Under the pieces are notes generated by a model that ran no database searches, had not been told where the DNA came from, and saw only the letters and a list, made by a program, of their open reading frames with translations. Below are positions 46,325 through 59,090 of a stretch of DNA of 64,000 nucleotides, one piece after another. This DNA is from Athripsodes cinereus. Taxonomy: Eukaryota; Arthropoda; Insecta; Trichoptera; Leptoceridae. Location of the stretch: contig OX388307.1 in assembly GCA_947579605.1 (NCBI GenBank), positions 10,021,237 through 10,085,236 of the forward strand, in the 5' to 3' direction. The translations under genes and the position numbers were made by a program. The stretch's first letter is position 1; each line of letters begins with the position of its first letter.

Positions 46325-46742
46325 TATGGACGATTTGTAATTGGTGCCGTTTAATGATCCATGACCATCTCAAGGCCACCATGACTTCTCCTGAACAATA
46401 ATGTTTTCAACTTGCTTCTGAATGTTCTAACTTAAATCCACTGGTAATCAGTTCCAGGTGATTGGTCCTGCGACGCTTAAGCTCCTTTCTGCGAATTTGG
46501 AAGTGTTTGCCCTGTTGTGTTCTACAAGTTTGTTGACAGCAGTGGAAGCTGAGTGCAGTGATTGTCTCAGAGTTTTGTCAAAGGTGAGTTTCGTCAGAGG
46601 TGCTGAGCCGCTTAAGGCCTTGTGGACTGTGAGGCACAGTTTGAACTCCACTCTCTCTGGGACTCTCAGCCAATGTAGGTTCTTAAGCAGTGGTGTGATG
46701 TAGCAGCGCTTGTTCTCTCTGTAAATTGTCCTGGCTGCAGGT
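46325..46742 (-). pseudogene. LINE reverse transcriptase C-terminal fragment with 3' tail
   Basis: On the minus strand, from about 46742 to 46448, translation gives ITPLLKNLHWLRVPERVEFK, LCLTVHKALSG-AP, and later ERSLSVAGPITWN before a stop. 'LHWLPV..RI.FKL.L..YK.L....P' and 'G...FS..GP..WN.LP' are standard C-terminal phrases of CR1/L2/Rex-like LINE proteins. The stop replaces the usual continuation after WN. Sequence 46325-46447 is the corresponding 3' part, also found at 44785 and 50525. Confidence 0.75.
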
Positions 46743-46829
46743 GTATTTGGTTTTAATAAAATAAAAATAAATTCACTTGCATAAAGGATAACAACAAACA
46801 AAAAAGTAGGTAGGTATATCAAAGTCAGT

Positions 46830-47410
46830 TTGAGGAAAAACCATCTGAAAATATGAAATGGTTCAAATATTTATTGTAATGTTTTCCATAATGTTCTAAT
46901 TTGGTATATGGAATATGTTGTGTTTCAATACTAAACCTTTATTAAAAGAATTATAAACATCATTAAAATCATAATAAGTAGAAAAATAATACCTGATTCA
47001 TATCAAATGTAGTAATTCATATAACCGTGAATGGGAATGAGTAAGTTTTTTTTCTAAAAATATCAGAAATTAATTATTGTAGACACTTATTGTGGACTAA
47101 TCAAGTGCCAACAAACTCTTTTTTATTACTTTTTTCAGATAAGATATAAGCTTTATTTTTAAAATAAATACATCCTCATATAAAACTGTATGCTTGTATC
47201 CCGAAGGTGGAGTATGACAGCAGCAGGGTTTGAATCCATAATCTTTTAATCAAAAATATTATTCTGCAGTCGACCACCTTTGTCATCACAATATTCCTAG
47301 TTTTATAAACACGTCATCTTAAATACAGCTCGTTTCGAATATATGTCTGACAATTTTAGATTAATTTGTTTATTACAATGTTGTCACTTAAATAGTAATA
47401 TGGTGGCTCA
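46830..47410. other. AT-rich stretch with a B-box-like repeat fragment
   Basis: Near 47195-47290, CCCGAAGGTGGAGTATGACA, GCAGCAGGGTTTGAATCC resembles 29420-29470 (CCTGAAGGTAAAATGACACT, CAGCAGGAGTCGAACAC). This may be a SINE fragment. No gene is seen. Confidence 0.4.
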
Positions 47411-47710
47411 AACTGTATTAGTAATACAATCTCCGTAATACAAGAGAGACGATGGTCCTGGCTGGGACATGTTTTGAGAATGCCCAATGATAGTTGGCCA
47501 AAAAGAGCACTGTTTTTCCGTCAGCAGGGGTTCCGTCGGCCCGGGCGTCCCTCTTTCACAATACACCGTTCCTATGACAACGATATCAGAGCGCAGGGAA
47601 TGTCGTGGAAAGAGGTGACGCAATTGGCGCAGAGACGCTCTGAATGGAGGAGGCTGGTTTCTGCCCTGTGCTCCCGAGAGGAGCGTTGAGGGCGAGATAT
47701 GATGACGATG
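47411..47710 (+). mobile_element. 5'-truncated LINE, second copy of the GAT-tailed family
   Basis: The open stretch reads SNTISVIQERRWSWLGHVLR, MPNDSWPKRALFFRQQGFRR, PGRPSFTIHRSYDNDIRAQG, then EVTQLAQRRSEWRRLVSALC and stops at 47687. It is over 90% like the copy at 4381-4622, and extends further upstream. 'RW.WLGHVLRM' followed by 'W......R..WR.LV.ALC' is the C-terminal signature of an RTE-like or related LINE. A GATATGATGACGATGAC tail follows. Confidence 0.78.
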
Positions 47711-48019
47711 ACAAACTATGGTATTAGTGGTCTCTTACTATAGGGTTATGTCATCGCTAACATTTAGTGCCCAGTTGGTAATTCTGTCTGTTTGTATCCA
47801 TATTTTTGCAACTCATAATTGAAATTATCCCGCACTCGTTTAATAACTATCCTTTTATAAATATTACATGTCTCTACTAATCACTACTGCTAATTTTCTT
47901 TAGTAAGCTGGATGATATTGCTTCCAGGCAATAAACTCACTAGTTGTTCATGATTTTTTTTGACGAAAAAATGTTAATATTATTATTATTTTTACATAGG
48001 TACCTAGATAAACAAATGA

Positions 48020-48145
48020 TGCAACAGGGCGATGAGGTTTGGCACTCATTCTGAATGTCTCAATGTTTTGTTGCATGTTTGTTGCATGTGGCTGGTCTGC
48101 TGGTTACCCCACTTGTGGGATTATGCCGTGATGGTATGGTATAGT
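48020..48145 (+). repeat. Dispersed family copy
   Basis: GGGCGATGAGGTTTGGCACT, CATTCTGAATGTCTCAATGT, GTGGCTGGTCTGCTGGTTAC, CCCACTTGTGGGATTATGCC and GTGATGGTATGGTATAG agree with the order at 29600-29830. Confidence 0.7.
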
Positions 48146-48364
48146 AATATTAGATAAACAATAAGCTGCATTTACATAGTTACAGTTAGGTACATGATTG
48201 GGAGAATGATCTAGCTGCCTATTGATTAATGTGTAAAAATTTTATGTATGCTTTGATCGAAATAAAATTATTCTTATATAAAAAGCAAGTAATTGTTGTA
48301 GTGTAAACAGTTTGATTAGAGATTTTCCATTACTTTCATATATTTTTTTACATACTCTGCTATT

Positions 48365-48624
48365 TTTAGGCCGGTGAAGTATTTTAAACCACACCGCCAA
48401 TCACTATTATCATTGCGCATGCGCAGTACATTATGTGTTGCCTTATGTCACGTCACGCCATTGCCATCCGTCGGCACATATTATTTCTTTTCAGTTGTTT
48501 CTAGAAATTCGAGTGTGGGTGTCGTCTAATTTTGCGAGCTGTTATCGAGATTTAAAAAAAAAACATTTTACATAATTTTGCATTGAGTGACATTTATAAT
48601 CGTTTTATCAAAGAGGGCTTCAAA
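48365..48624 (+). promoter_or_regulatory. Promoter and 5' leader with an NRF1-type palindrome
   Basis: GCGCATGCGCA at about 48415-48425 is the core of the NRF1/Erect wing binding site. TGTCACGTCACGCC at about 48447-48460 contains a CRE/E-box-like word. The segment is markedly richer in G+C than its surroundings, and leads through AAGAGGGCTTCAAA to an ATG with donor. Such sites mark broadly expressed housekeeping promoters in animals. The exact transcription start is unknown; CAGTTGTTTC near 48493 is one option. Confidence 0.6.
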
Positions 48625-48633
48625 ATGTCTAAG
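48625..48633 (+). CDS. Three-codon first coding exon, gene unidentified
   Basis: CAAAATGTCTAAG is followed by GTAATTTT, so ATG-TCT-AAG (M-S-K) ends at a donor with consensus AAG|GTAA. The ATG context (CAAAATG) is good for an insect start codon, and the leader is preceded by a promoter-like segment. The rest of the protein must lie in a later exon; no convincing one is seen up to 64000, so the first intron may be more than 15 kb. The gene's identity cannot be told from three residues. Confidence 0.5.
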
Positions 48634-50400
48634 GTAATTTTCACATTATTTTAATTTAATTGTCATTTATATTTAGCAATCGCATGTCATTACAATACCG
48701 GTGACGTAAATATTTTTCAGATTTGTAATGTAGGTATATTGTTGTCTCCTTCTAATAAATGTCAAAATAATGAAAATAATATATTATATTGGGGTAAAAA
48801 TAAATACCAATATTACATTATTATTAATAACTTAAACTATTTAAAAATAATATTGACATTAATGCTATTTTCCGTCTTCAAAAAGTACCGACTACATTCA
48901 TTTTAAGTTTCGCTGAATCGGTGATTCAATTAAATTATTACTCACATTACACCTTTTATTTATGTTTTGTTATTTTCATAAACAAATATAGTTATATGTT
49001 ATTATTTACAATAATTATTGTTTTAAATCTCAAAAGAATGCAAAGATTAACTAACACAATGTCCAACAATATGTTTAGAATAATACATAAATGGGATATC
49101 ATAACTTCACGGAATGCACCACATAACCGCAGTCTGGGACTAAAGTAGGTACCTGCTGATGTTCAGTTTACACACCTGTCAATCCTGATTTTTTCATTTA
49201 TATGGGCGTGTTGACCTTTTTAAATTTGTTCTTTAAAATAAAACAGACTGGCGAGAATGAGCGCACTTCACGATCAGATTATAATGCGTTGTAAAGAGGA
49301 ATAATAATATTATGCATAGTCAAAACTTTCTCAGCAAATTCTCGAAGCATAAGTAAGGATTCTGCGTAAAAAGATTCCTTACAAGTTTACTTAAGTAACG
49401 ACATCCTAAAAAGTTATTGAAATCGATTTAGTGTCGGTTTTACTTTTCTACATAGATTGGTTTTGTAAATAGTACTATACTATACCCTCACGCCGTGTCC
49501 CAAGCGGGGTAGGCAGAGAGAACGGAACGCCAAACAGATCTATCTTTACACCCTTCTTTCGCTTCCTCCACATTCATACAGTTTCTCATTACATAAAAGG
49601 TTTCAGAGCACACTAATACTAATTTTGCAAATATGTGACACAAACCTGAAATCCCATAAGTATATTATTTTTTAATCCTTAATAGTTAATGTCGACTTCC
49701 CTGAATTTTAATTTCTGTATGAAAAGAAAACTTACAGGATAGAATTTGTTTTTCTCTTTATTGTGGATCCAGATTCATAATATCATCCTGAACTAAGTTA
49801 TACATTGTCAACTTATTATCTTATACATATATATTATAACCATCTTCTTGTTAGTATAGTTTTTGTCCCGCCTTTCTTTCTGGGATTTAATTTAACATAA
49901 TTTATTAAGTATTCTTTCCACTGCGGTTACTCAATTTTGTTTCATCATCTTTACATGGGTACATTTAGATACAAAATAAAGAAATAAATTGTTGCTAATT
50001 GAGTTATGCGTAATTAAAGTAGGTAATAGGCCGCCAAACAATTTAAAAAAAAAAGGAAATGCACCAATAATAATTAGTAATTTATTGTTTTCATTCTACT
50101 TCTGATAACATATTTGTATTATAAACTTTAATAAATGATAATTCAGAAATGCTACACCTACCTATAAGTAGTTATTATAGGTATGTTATATTCATTGATA
50201 ACACAATAGATATAAATAATATCAAATACATATTCTTAACATTTGTAAAACACATTCAATCAAATGATATTGATAAAAATACGGTACCAATGCAGAATAT
50301 TTAGCGATAATTGTATCTATAAGTATGTATGTATTTAAATATATTTGCATGACATAGTAAGTGGGGGAAATATAGTTCAGCATGCTTATATTAATAAAAG
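48634..50400. other. AT-rich stretch, possible intron
   Basis: CACGCCGTGTCCCAAGCGGG near 49490 is a minus-strand scrap resembling the dispersed family. No exon is supported. Confidence 0.4.
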
Positions 50401-50401
50401 T

Positions 50402-51046
50402 ACTAGCTGACCCGGCAAACGCTGTTTTGCCATATACATTATTTCTAGGATAACTGACCAAATATAATAATTGATCAGTTATCGACCGTAGTTGAAAATG
50501 ATTGATGATGATGATGATGATTTTGGATGATTTTATTTTTGACGCCGTTTAACAGTCCCTAGACCGTCTCAAGGGCGCCAGTGAAGAGTTCAGTTTTTAA
50601 TTTGCTTCTGAAGCTGGTGACTACCTCTCGATATTAGTAATTCAATAATGATTGAGCTACATGATGCACCTAGGTCTTGAGAGTGAGATATGACACAGAT
50701 GGATGTCACAATAGATCTGTTATGGTCGCAGTGACACAAGGGATGTAAGGTCCCTTGACCTTTAAGGATAAAAAAATTATTTAATACCTAATATCGCTAT
50801 TAAAAAGGCGGTTGATGGTGGAAGGGTGAAAATTTACGGCTGTAGGTATTTTTTAATGCCTCACCATAAAAAAATTGACCAAAAAATAAAATAAGAATTC
50901 GGGGTGAATTAGGGGTATGCAAAATAAATGTTGGCCGATTCTCAGACCTACCCGATAAGCACATAAAATTTCATCAAATCCGGTCCAGCCGTTTCGGAGG
51001 AGTATGATAACAAACTCCGTGACACGAGAATTTTATATATTAGATG
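50402..51046 (+). repeat. Insect repeat beginning ACTAGCTGACCCGGCAAACG, with an inserted LINE tail
   Basis: ACTAGCTGACCCGGCAAACG, GGCGGTTGATGGTGGAAGGG, CCGGTCCAGCCGTTTCGGAG and ACACGAGAATTTTATATATT mark a repeat common in insect genomes. Its class is not certain to me; it is probably the 3' region of a non-LTR element. A second 5' piece is at 61190-61262. About 50505-50640 is a separate insert: GAT repeats followed by GACGCCGTTTAACAGTCCCT and CGTCTCAAGGGCGCC, the minus LINE end also present at 44785 and 46325. Confidence 0.65.
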
Positions 51047-52854
51047 TACCTAATTGAAGTATGTAGTACCCTGAATGAGAAAAGGAATGTCAAACCATAA
51101 AACATAATAAATATCAAACGAAGTGTATATTTTTATTATTCTCACATAATATACATTTTCGCCACCAGACCACCAATGAAGTGTTCACGTACTATACACT
51201 ACTATACAGTATTATAGTCATTTGATTACTTACTGAGTAATAGAACCTAGGTTTTTTTTTTTTTAACGCGGAGGCAGAATTGCCATCCACACTTCTCAGC
51301 ATTATACAACCAGATAAGTCTCCATATGATCAGTCATGGTCTCACAAAAACTCAACAGTCTAATGCCGGGAATAATTTACCTATCCAGATACATATACAG
51401 GATTATCAAACGATTAGACTCAAAACATGGGTTCGAAATACCAGCATTCTGCCTGAAATATCTGCGTTCTAAATTTCTTCAATACAATATTACAAGAGTT
51501 TGTCATAATACTTAGATGAAGTAATTACTTTCATATTAATATTATTATGATGAATTGAATATTTCCGACATGTCAACGTATGAAACACACCTGTCACATT
51601 GTATTCCTAATATTATATTAATGTACCTAATGTAAATGCAAATTTATTATTACCTACGTATGTATATGTGTGTGTACTGATACGTAAATATTATTGTAAA
51701 ACGATAAATAGGCATATTATTATTATGACCTGTCAGTGTACTGCGAAATTGTATAATTCACCGTAAAATGATGTCTTATTTATTATTATTTTTATTTATT
51801 TACGCAGTTAGAAAAATACATAATAATAATATGATAATGATTGTTTTCGTTTCTTCTTCTGAATTGTTTTTCGTAATTTTTTTATCAACCTTAATTATAT
51901 CTATTATAAAATTTGTCAATGACTAAGTTATAGTAGTAAAGACGTACTCATTCATCTACTTCTAGAACGTATTATTGTTGATGTAAATAAATATTATCTA
52001 GTTAATTTTATAGCTACCTATATATATGTATATATTGTTTACTAAATAAAAAAAAAAGATTTTATAATCAATCCGTTCTTGTTGTTGTTTTTGTTTAAGC
52101 TGCTAACGTTGGAATTATTTTGTGAGTGGTTGTGACATTAATCATTAGATTCGCTATGAACTTATGATTACATGATATCGTAATTAAAATCCATTAAAAT
52201 AACAGGAAATAGCACATATTAATTAAGTATATTACATTATATTAAATTAAAAACAAATGTTTTTTACACTATATAGATACATTTTAATCGTCGATTTCCT
52301 TGAAAGACGAAAGACGCCTCTCTCAAGTTGTTGATTTTGTTATGTATATTATTATGATGATGTGCAAGAAGAATAAAATAAATAAATATAGTGTTAAAAA
52401 CAATTGTTTTTTAACTTCATTATGAAATTCTACTACACCGACATAGTGAATACATTATATTATTTTTTATAGAAAATCATTCAGATTCATATAAAGCGAA
52501 AAAATATCGAGTTGAAAGGATTTGAATAAGTGAACAAGTCCGAGAACTAGAAACGAACTACCTACTGTATATCCTTCCTGAAAATATTTTAGAAGGCAAT
52601 ATCAAAGATCAATACTTCACATTATTTATGAAAATAAATAATGTTGTTTTCAGTCTGTTTTTTGTCACTGATCACATTATATATAAATGAAATTCATATC
52701 TTACTTACTGGAGTGTCCCTGCTCTCTCCTTACCCATGTACGACGGTAGATATTTTTGACGATTTTCCAGCTACCGTGTAAATGGCTGTATTTTCTACGT
52801 ATCTCCAGTTGCTATTTTCTCGTTGACAACATGAGTAAATAAATAGCTACATAA
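51047..52854. other. AT-rich stretch
   Basis: 52300-52455 contains a reverse relative of the palindrome family at 13792 (AAGACGCCTCTCTCAAG; TTATGAAATTCTACTACACC). No gene is supported. Confidence 0.4.
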
Positions 52855-52856
52855 TA

Positions 52857-53122
52857 GACCATTAAAGGATGACGTCACAGAAAATTGTTTGGAGGACAAC
52901 AACGGAACAAAAACAGAACAAACAAAAAGGTGGAAAGCCTAAAGAATACTTAATAATCAAAAAACTGTCAGTGTCGTTTTTGTTATTATTTTGTCGTCGG
53001 ACTTTCTTTTTTTTCTCTTACTGCATAACATCCTACAAGGATGATTTGCGCAATCTGACGATTTGCCCTCCAAGCAAAAGCGAATCCATAGACAAGACCA
53101 CGTATATAGACCTTTAATGGTC
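52857..53122. mobile_element. TA-flanked MITE with GACCATTAAAGG ends
   Basis: GACCATTAAAGG at 52857-52868 is mirrored by CCTTTAATGGTC at 53111-53122, and TA flanks both sides. The 3' end forms a local palindrome (TATAGACCTTTAATGGTCTATA minus one base). A TA target points to Tc1/mariner-type mobilisation. The 82-codon frame inside (52869-53117) has no transposase motif. Confidence 0.65.
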
Positions 53123-53124
53123 TA

Positions 53125-55500
53125 TATGCTTGAGTAAATGAATAAGGATTCCCTTTATACCTAAAACGTTTGCAGTTAGGTGGGTGTAATGTGTATAATG
53201 AAATTGCTACTCATCCGGTGGTCGGAATCCATTCTGCGGCGCAATTTCTTGATGAAGGTCATGCGAATAGTTTTAGTAGCAAAACCTTCCGTGACTTGTG
53301 AAAAAAATAATTATGTAGTCTGTACTTTTTATTTGTATACTTCTTGATATTGAAACTAGACTTTTGTTTGATCCATACAAGTTATGAGTTATGTTAAGTA
53401 TTGTATGTATTTATGAAATATTATATTTCAGTCGCAGTACAAATAATCAATACACGTGATACCTCCACGTCATTCCGTTTAAATACATATTATATACATA
53501 GATGTAGGTCCCACTTTATTTTATAGTTTTACTATATTGTAAAGTGATGCTACCTACATTGAATCTAAAACACTACATTAAAGGTGGACGAACAGTCGAT
53601 CGCACGCATATTTGTATAAAAAGTCCTCAATTGTGAAAAGTCGACGAACAATACCATATTATTCGAGATTGCCAGATTTTTTTTTTAGTAAAACTGAAGA
53701 GAACGTTTGTCACGTTAAAATCCTGTATCATTCTGAAAATTAGACAACGCGGGGGACGGAGAAGGGTAGAGAAAATTTGAATGGGAGGAGAGTTGAAAAA
53801 AATTGATCATGTGATTCGAATCTGAACTTCTCGATCGAAAGAATGAGACTACTATCAGACTATCTATTTGAAATACAAATATAAATAATGTTCTGAAAAG
53901 AAGTAAGGAAAATATAAGTCGTTTTGAATGAAAAAAGTTTTACAAATTTTTTCCTGCGCATGTTTCCGAGAGTTTAAACTTTACTTAGTATATAGGTTTG
54001 TATGTGACATATCCCATAATTTTACATATTTTGAATAAACTTATACAGTACATATTATATAGGTAGTAAGTAATAATAATTATTGAATAATAATAAGTGA
54101 ATTTAATGATTACTAGTCCATACTCATAAAAATGTGATCGTAAAAACAATATCCATATTTTATTAATCATTTTCTTATTCCTATTGTCGCAGCAGATGTC
54201 CTCTAAAACGCCTGATAAGTTTTCAAGGTCTTTTTTTCAATTGCCCGTAATTGTGGGTACAATTTACTCATTACACATAATAATAACAATATTTATTTAT
54301 GAGATTCTCAGATAGGGCACGAGTGAATTCCATGTATCCAGTCAAGTGGCTAAGATAGCATAAACTGACATTAATATCAGGTATTATATTATTATTGTAG
54401 CCAATGAGCGGGTGGAAGTATGTGGATGCAGATATTTTATGTGTGTCTGTAATAAGTATGTTAGTAAGTAAATAATTACTGATAAGATCCCGTGTTTGTT
54501 TTAAGCTAACACTTAGTAGTGGATTATGTACCATTAGGAATATTGAAATCGGAACAGTTTGAAATTAAAATCTCGTCTACCAGAATATAATGTAATTAAG
54601 TATGAAGAAATGTTTTGTTTTATTTTAAATATTTTTTAATTTATATTATAAGTGTACGGAAATTTCAACCTTTAAGGGCATATTTACTTTGATTTACATA
54701 ACTGTAGGTATTTATCATAATACCTATATAGATATCATATTCAAACACATATTACATGTAGTTCTATAAAAAAATTATTTATATCTATTCATTCCATGAA
54801 AGCGACCATATTATTATATAGTTACATACATGATTGAGTAGTAAGTAGGAGCTTAACCGATATAACAATATTATCTCGCTCCATAAAGCGAATACATTCT
54901 TCCGCTTGTGCAAATACATAACATGAAATAAGTATAGGTAATATTATTTTCTAACATGATATTTCCTAATGTACATAACAAATGGGACATTTTAGTAGTT
55001 GTAAAATTCAAATCAAATTGATAGTGTCTTTGAAAGTCAAATAACGTCTTTTTTATTTTATTATTATATCTTCATCATGACCTTATTATCTTGTGCTCTT
55101 TGATAGAAAACTTGCATTTTTGTTTTTTAGTTTCCGCTTCCTACGCCAATTTCAATTAGGTAAGTACTTGAATCTAAATAGATAAGTATGAACGAAATGT
55201 ATTTTCATACATAAATATGTAGGTCCTAACAAGTTGTTGTTCAAACATAAAAGCATTTAGTTGAGTATCTCTTAGTACTACGTCATTTTGCTCCAGACCG
55301 TTATTCTGAGAGATACTCTATCTATGTAATTAAGTATGTGTTTAAGTAATCGGTACGTAGGTACCTACATTATATGCACACTTACACAAAGTAAGGGAGA
55401 AATGAACTATATCTGATTATCACGCAAAGTAGTAGGTAGGTACTTTAGATTAGAATATTGGATTGGGAATCATAGAATTAGGTACTAGACTGGCAGCGCA
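53125..55500. other. AT-rich stretch
   Basis: Open frames of 61-87 codons on the minus strand have no motif. No bounded repeat was found. Confidence 0.4.
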
Positions 55501-55741
55501 GTACAAATTATTGTTGTAAAATTAAAAAAAAAAATCGTTCAATAATATACAACACCTCAAAACAGCAACCAAGATTGCTGGCGTCAGAGGCGCGCAATAC
55601 TACAATCTGGCAAAACAATTCATAAATTAATTATTTGATCTTATAGCAAAACATATGAGACTAGAGCAAAACATCAAAGAACAGTAACACTATTGAAACA
55701 AAAAAAGACACCAACACTAAAACATAAAACACCACACACCA

Positions 55742-55954
55742 TTACAAACATTGAGAAGCCATCACCAACTCTTGAATCCTCCTTCCAAACTCCTTAGGAT
55801 TTTTACATTTCTTCAATTGGTCAGGCAAACTGTTATAAATCATAACAGCAGAGTACAAGAAACTATCTCGAACTTTATTTGTTCTAACTTTGCAAGTTGT
55901 TATGTTACCTTTTTAAACAAATTCTCGTTTAAGAATGATATGAAATTATATTGA
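55742..55954 (-). pseudogene. LINE reverse transcriptase C-terminal fragment
   Basis: On the minus strand translation reads VRDSFLYSAVMIYNSLPDQL, KKCKNPKEFGRRIQELVMAS and QCL, then TAA. The phrase '..S....WN.LP..L+...S...FK..++..L' closes many Jockey- and CR1-like polyproteins, so this is the last part of a LINE. The tail continues to lower coordinates (about 55520) with AT-rich 3' sequence. Confidence 0.7.
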
Positions 55955-58370
55955 TCGCAAAATTTGATTGATCGTATTTCCAATTTATCCTGTGAATTTC
56001 CAGTGGGAATACATTATAACGAAAATTACCTTATTAGCTCGGTGTAGAAAAACATGAAAAAGCATAAATATGCGTCTATACTTAAAAATCACAACGACAC
56101 AAGAGTGCCAAAGGTATCGCAGGAAAAGGTGACTTAATTGATACAACAGAGACGCTCTGACGCTTGTTTTCATCCTGTGGTCCCTAGAGAAGCGTTCAAA
56201 GGCGAAAGTAAAAGATTTTTTTTTAAAATATATATGCAGCTATCTACTAACCCGTCTCAATACGAAAATTCTTTAAAATATTCGCAAACGAGTGTTTTAG
56301 TAATAATATAATTTGGATAACTTATTGAAACTTGAATCACATTTGTATTCCAACCATCCAGAACTTTTGGAATAGTCGTTGGCGGTTAAGTGTTACGAAT
56401 CTTCACAGTATTTTATATAATAATGTTTTTAGTAAACAACATTAGTTGCGCAATTTAAAAATATAAAAGTACAATATAATAAATTGCTTATTTCCAGAAT
56501 TCATCATAAATAATCGTTTTGTTTTGACTCTGGTTTATAGAAAATAGCGATTCACATTATTTTAAACGTTCCAATAGCCATTTACCACCTAGTATTGTTA
56601 ACATAACTGATGGATTCTGTTATCGTATGTTATCTGCTTTGTATTTTTTTTATATTTCTTTATTTTTAGTAGGTAGGTACTCAGTTCTTTCTATATGGAT
56701 ATTAATGTTTGAATTATTGTTTTGCCATTAAAGGTTTCCCATCACTTTTCTCTGGATGTTTTAAGAGCTGAGCTCCTATATCATCCAGACTCAACGAAAC
56801 ATTTATTATAAGGAGGACTCAGAGTTGGCCTGAAGGACACCCCGGCAAAAACTTCCCCTGAATTACAACCTTTAATGTCTCTTGGAGAAGATTTTTAATG
56901 GTAGTGATTTTCCACGATCCTTATTTCTTTGGTGTTTTATTACATTCTTTGGAATTCTTTTGTCTCTTGTTGCGTTGATTTGTGACTACCCATTAGAGGT
57001 ACGAATAAACGTGTGTAACTTGAAACACATTCACCGATTAAAACGGCAAATGACGCGTAGGTACCTACAAGTTTTCTGCCGCAAGGTACAACATACTAAT
57101 TCTCTTATACTAATCATACACACATGGTCGATGATACCTGCATCAGAGTGCATAGGTAGGTAAGCATTCTTATTTCACTACTTACTGTCGCGTTAATGTG
57201 TTGAAGCGAATGTTTCGAATTCGCTTCCACTATGACAAGACTCGACAACGCAAGACTTCGTTATTTTGAAATCAATCAATCACCTTTCAAAGCTCCTACC
57301 GGGAGAGACTTAGCATCAATTAAGTCACCTCTTCCCATGACATTCTCAGCGCTCTGAAGTCGTTATCATAGAAACTGTGTATTGCAAAGGAGGGTAGTAT
57401 GTTATAAACTATAACATTATTATCTGTTACAAATAGGTATATACTTATAAATTGAACAGTTAACAGTGAAGCTATTTGCAGAATAGTAGCTTTTGTGTAT
57501 TTTTCCAAGCGCCATATACATTATTATTTATCAGTATTATTTTCACTTGATGTGAACCTACGTCACACCAACATTATACTTGCAGCTAAAATAAGAACCG
57601 CATAAATCGATATCCACGTTGCTAACAACTATACTATGATATAATTACATACATGTTATTACAATAGTACTTATCGAATCTCAGTTCATACAGGTCAGTT
57701 AGCTAGGTATTTGTGCACGTCTTGTCTTCGGTACAACTTCTAAAGCAGTGAGCACTAGATCACTTCATATATCACATAATATTATGTACCTACCTATTAT
57801 TTAATATGTATTTTTACAATATTATCATTGCGTAATTTCATGTTACTTGGCTTCTTCGTTTGTCTACAGTTTACATAAATATGTATAGGTACCTACTTAA
57901 CATAAAGTTATTATGTTGACTATCAAAACATATTGCTTTCAATTTTTCGACTTCCTCAAGTCGATTATAAATAAAATATCTTTTCACGTTTATCAGTGAA
58001 AGCATCTTTATTAGCGGGAAACGGGTAGGATCGCTCTCTACGATTTGTAGAATAAGTACTTACTTTCCAGGATTATAAGAATAACAATACGTAAAACATA
58101 TGTATCCAAATAATATATTTGACATTGCGATAACTCATCTAAAATGTGACGTGTGCACCGTGCATTGTTAATTCATATTAGGTATTTACAGTAAACTGTA
58201 TACTGAAACAAGAGATCTGAATGTTAGATAGGTACCTACCTATGTATATGAATGACTCACAAGATACATAATATATTATAATTATTATGTTTATATGTAG
58301 TATTAATAACACTCAACAATGAAAATGTGTGTTATGATGGTATTTAGGTTATGTTAGATATAATAATATT
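55955..58370. other. AT-rich stretch with two LINE scraps
   Basis: 56108-56212 (plus: CAGGAAAAGGTGACTTAATT, GAGACGCTCTGACG) and 57308-57395 (minus: CAATTAAGTCACCTCTTCCC, ATGACATTC) belong to the GAT-tailed LINE family seen at 4381 and 47411. No host exon is supported. Confidence 0.45.
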
Positions 58371-58379
58371 CTTATGATA

Positions 58380-58590
58380 ATTATGACTGTTTTCAGTCAC
58401 GAGGTCCCAAGTTCAATTCCTGATAACCATTTTCAAAGTTCTCGGTCTGCGTGTTACATTTATGCGTGTTAAATGTGTTGCATAGTTATGTGAATATCGT
58501 CGTTTTAGTACCTATAATACAAGATCGATATCTTAATTTGGGACTAGCTCGGTCTGTGTGAACTGTCTATACTTGATATGTTATATTTAT
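58380..58590 (+). repeat. SINE-like family B, plus copy
   Basis: A B-box-like AAGTTCAATTCC near 58411 is followed by TTCTCGGTCTGCGTGTTACA, ATCGTCGTTTTAGTACCTAT, AATACAAGATCGATATCTTA and TTGGGACTAGCTCGGTCTGT, then GTGAACTGTCTATAC. The inverse of these blocks lies at 60535-60665. A B box with a shared body suggests a tRNA-derived SINE. Confidence 0.6.
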
Positions 58591-59090
58591 CAATGCTCTT
58601 TTCCAAGTCACTCTTTGCAATGGGAAATGTAGCCAATGTAAATACCTACTAGATATATAAACATGTAGGTAGTATTAGATACAGAGAAAGTATAATATTG
58701 CAAAGTGTCGTGTATCTACATATAACAAATTGTAATGTATGTGCCTATAAATGAAAGTATGTTACAAGAAGACAAATACAAGTCGCTGATTTACAAAACA
58801 TAACTTTTACGCAGAGAAATAAGGGGAACTAGAGCGAATGAAGGATTAGAAAAGAAATTTTAAGGCAGGTGTCAAATTACATAGGTACTGGATGCTATAA
58901 GTCTGGATTATTTTTATTCTGGTGGGAATTTGGATGGCGAATACGGAAAATGATTGTAAAAGTTTCTTTTACTATTTCCCTTGTACTAATATTAATAACC
59001 ACATAATTCACTCGGTGTCGGGTGGCTTGCTTCAAGAAAAGTGGAAGATGAATACATATTAGGTAATAACCATTAATATGTTGAAAGGAA

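Noticed and set aside
46458..46703. 81-codon plus-strand frame
   Set aside because: It is antisense to the LINE C-terminal fragment whose family motifs (NLHWLRVP, GPITWN) lie on the minus strand.
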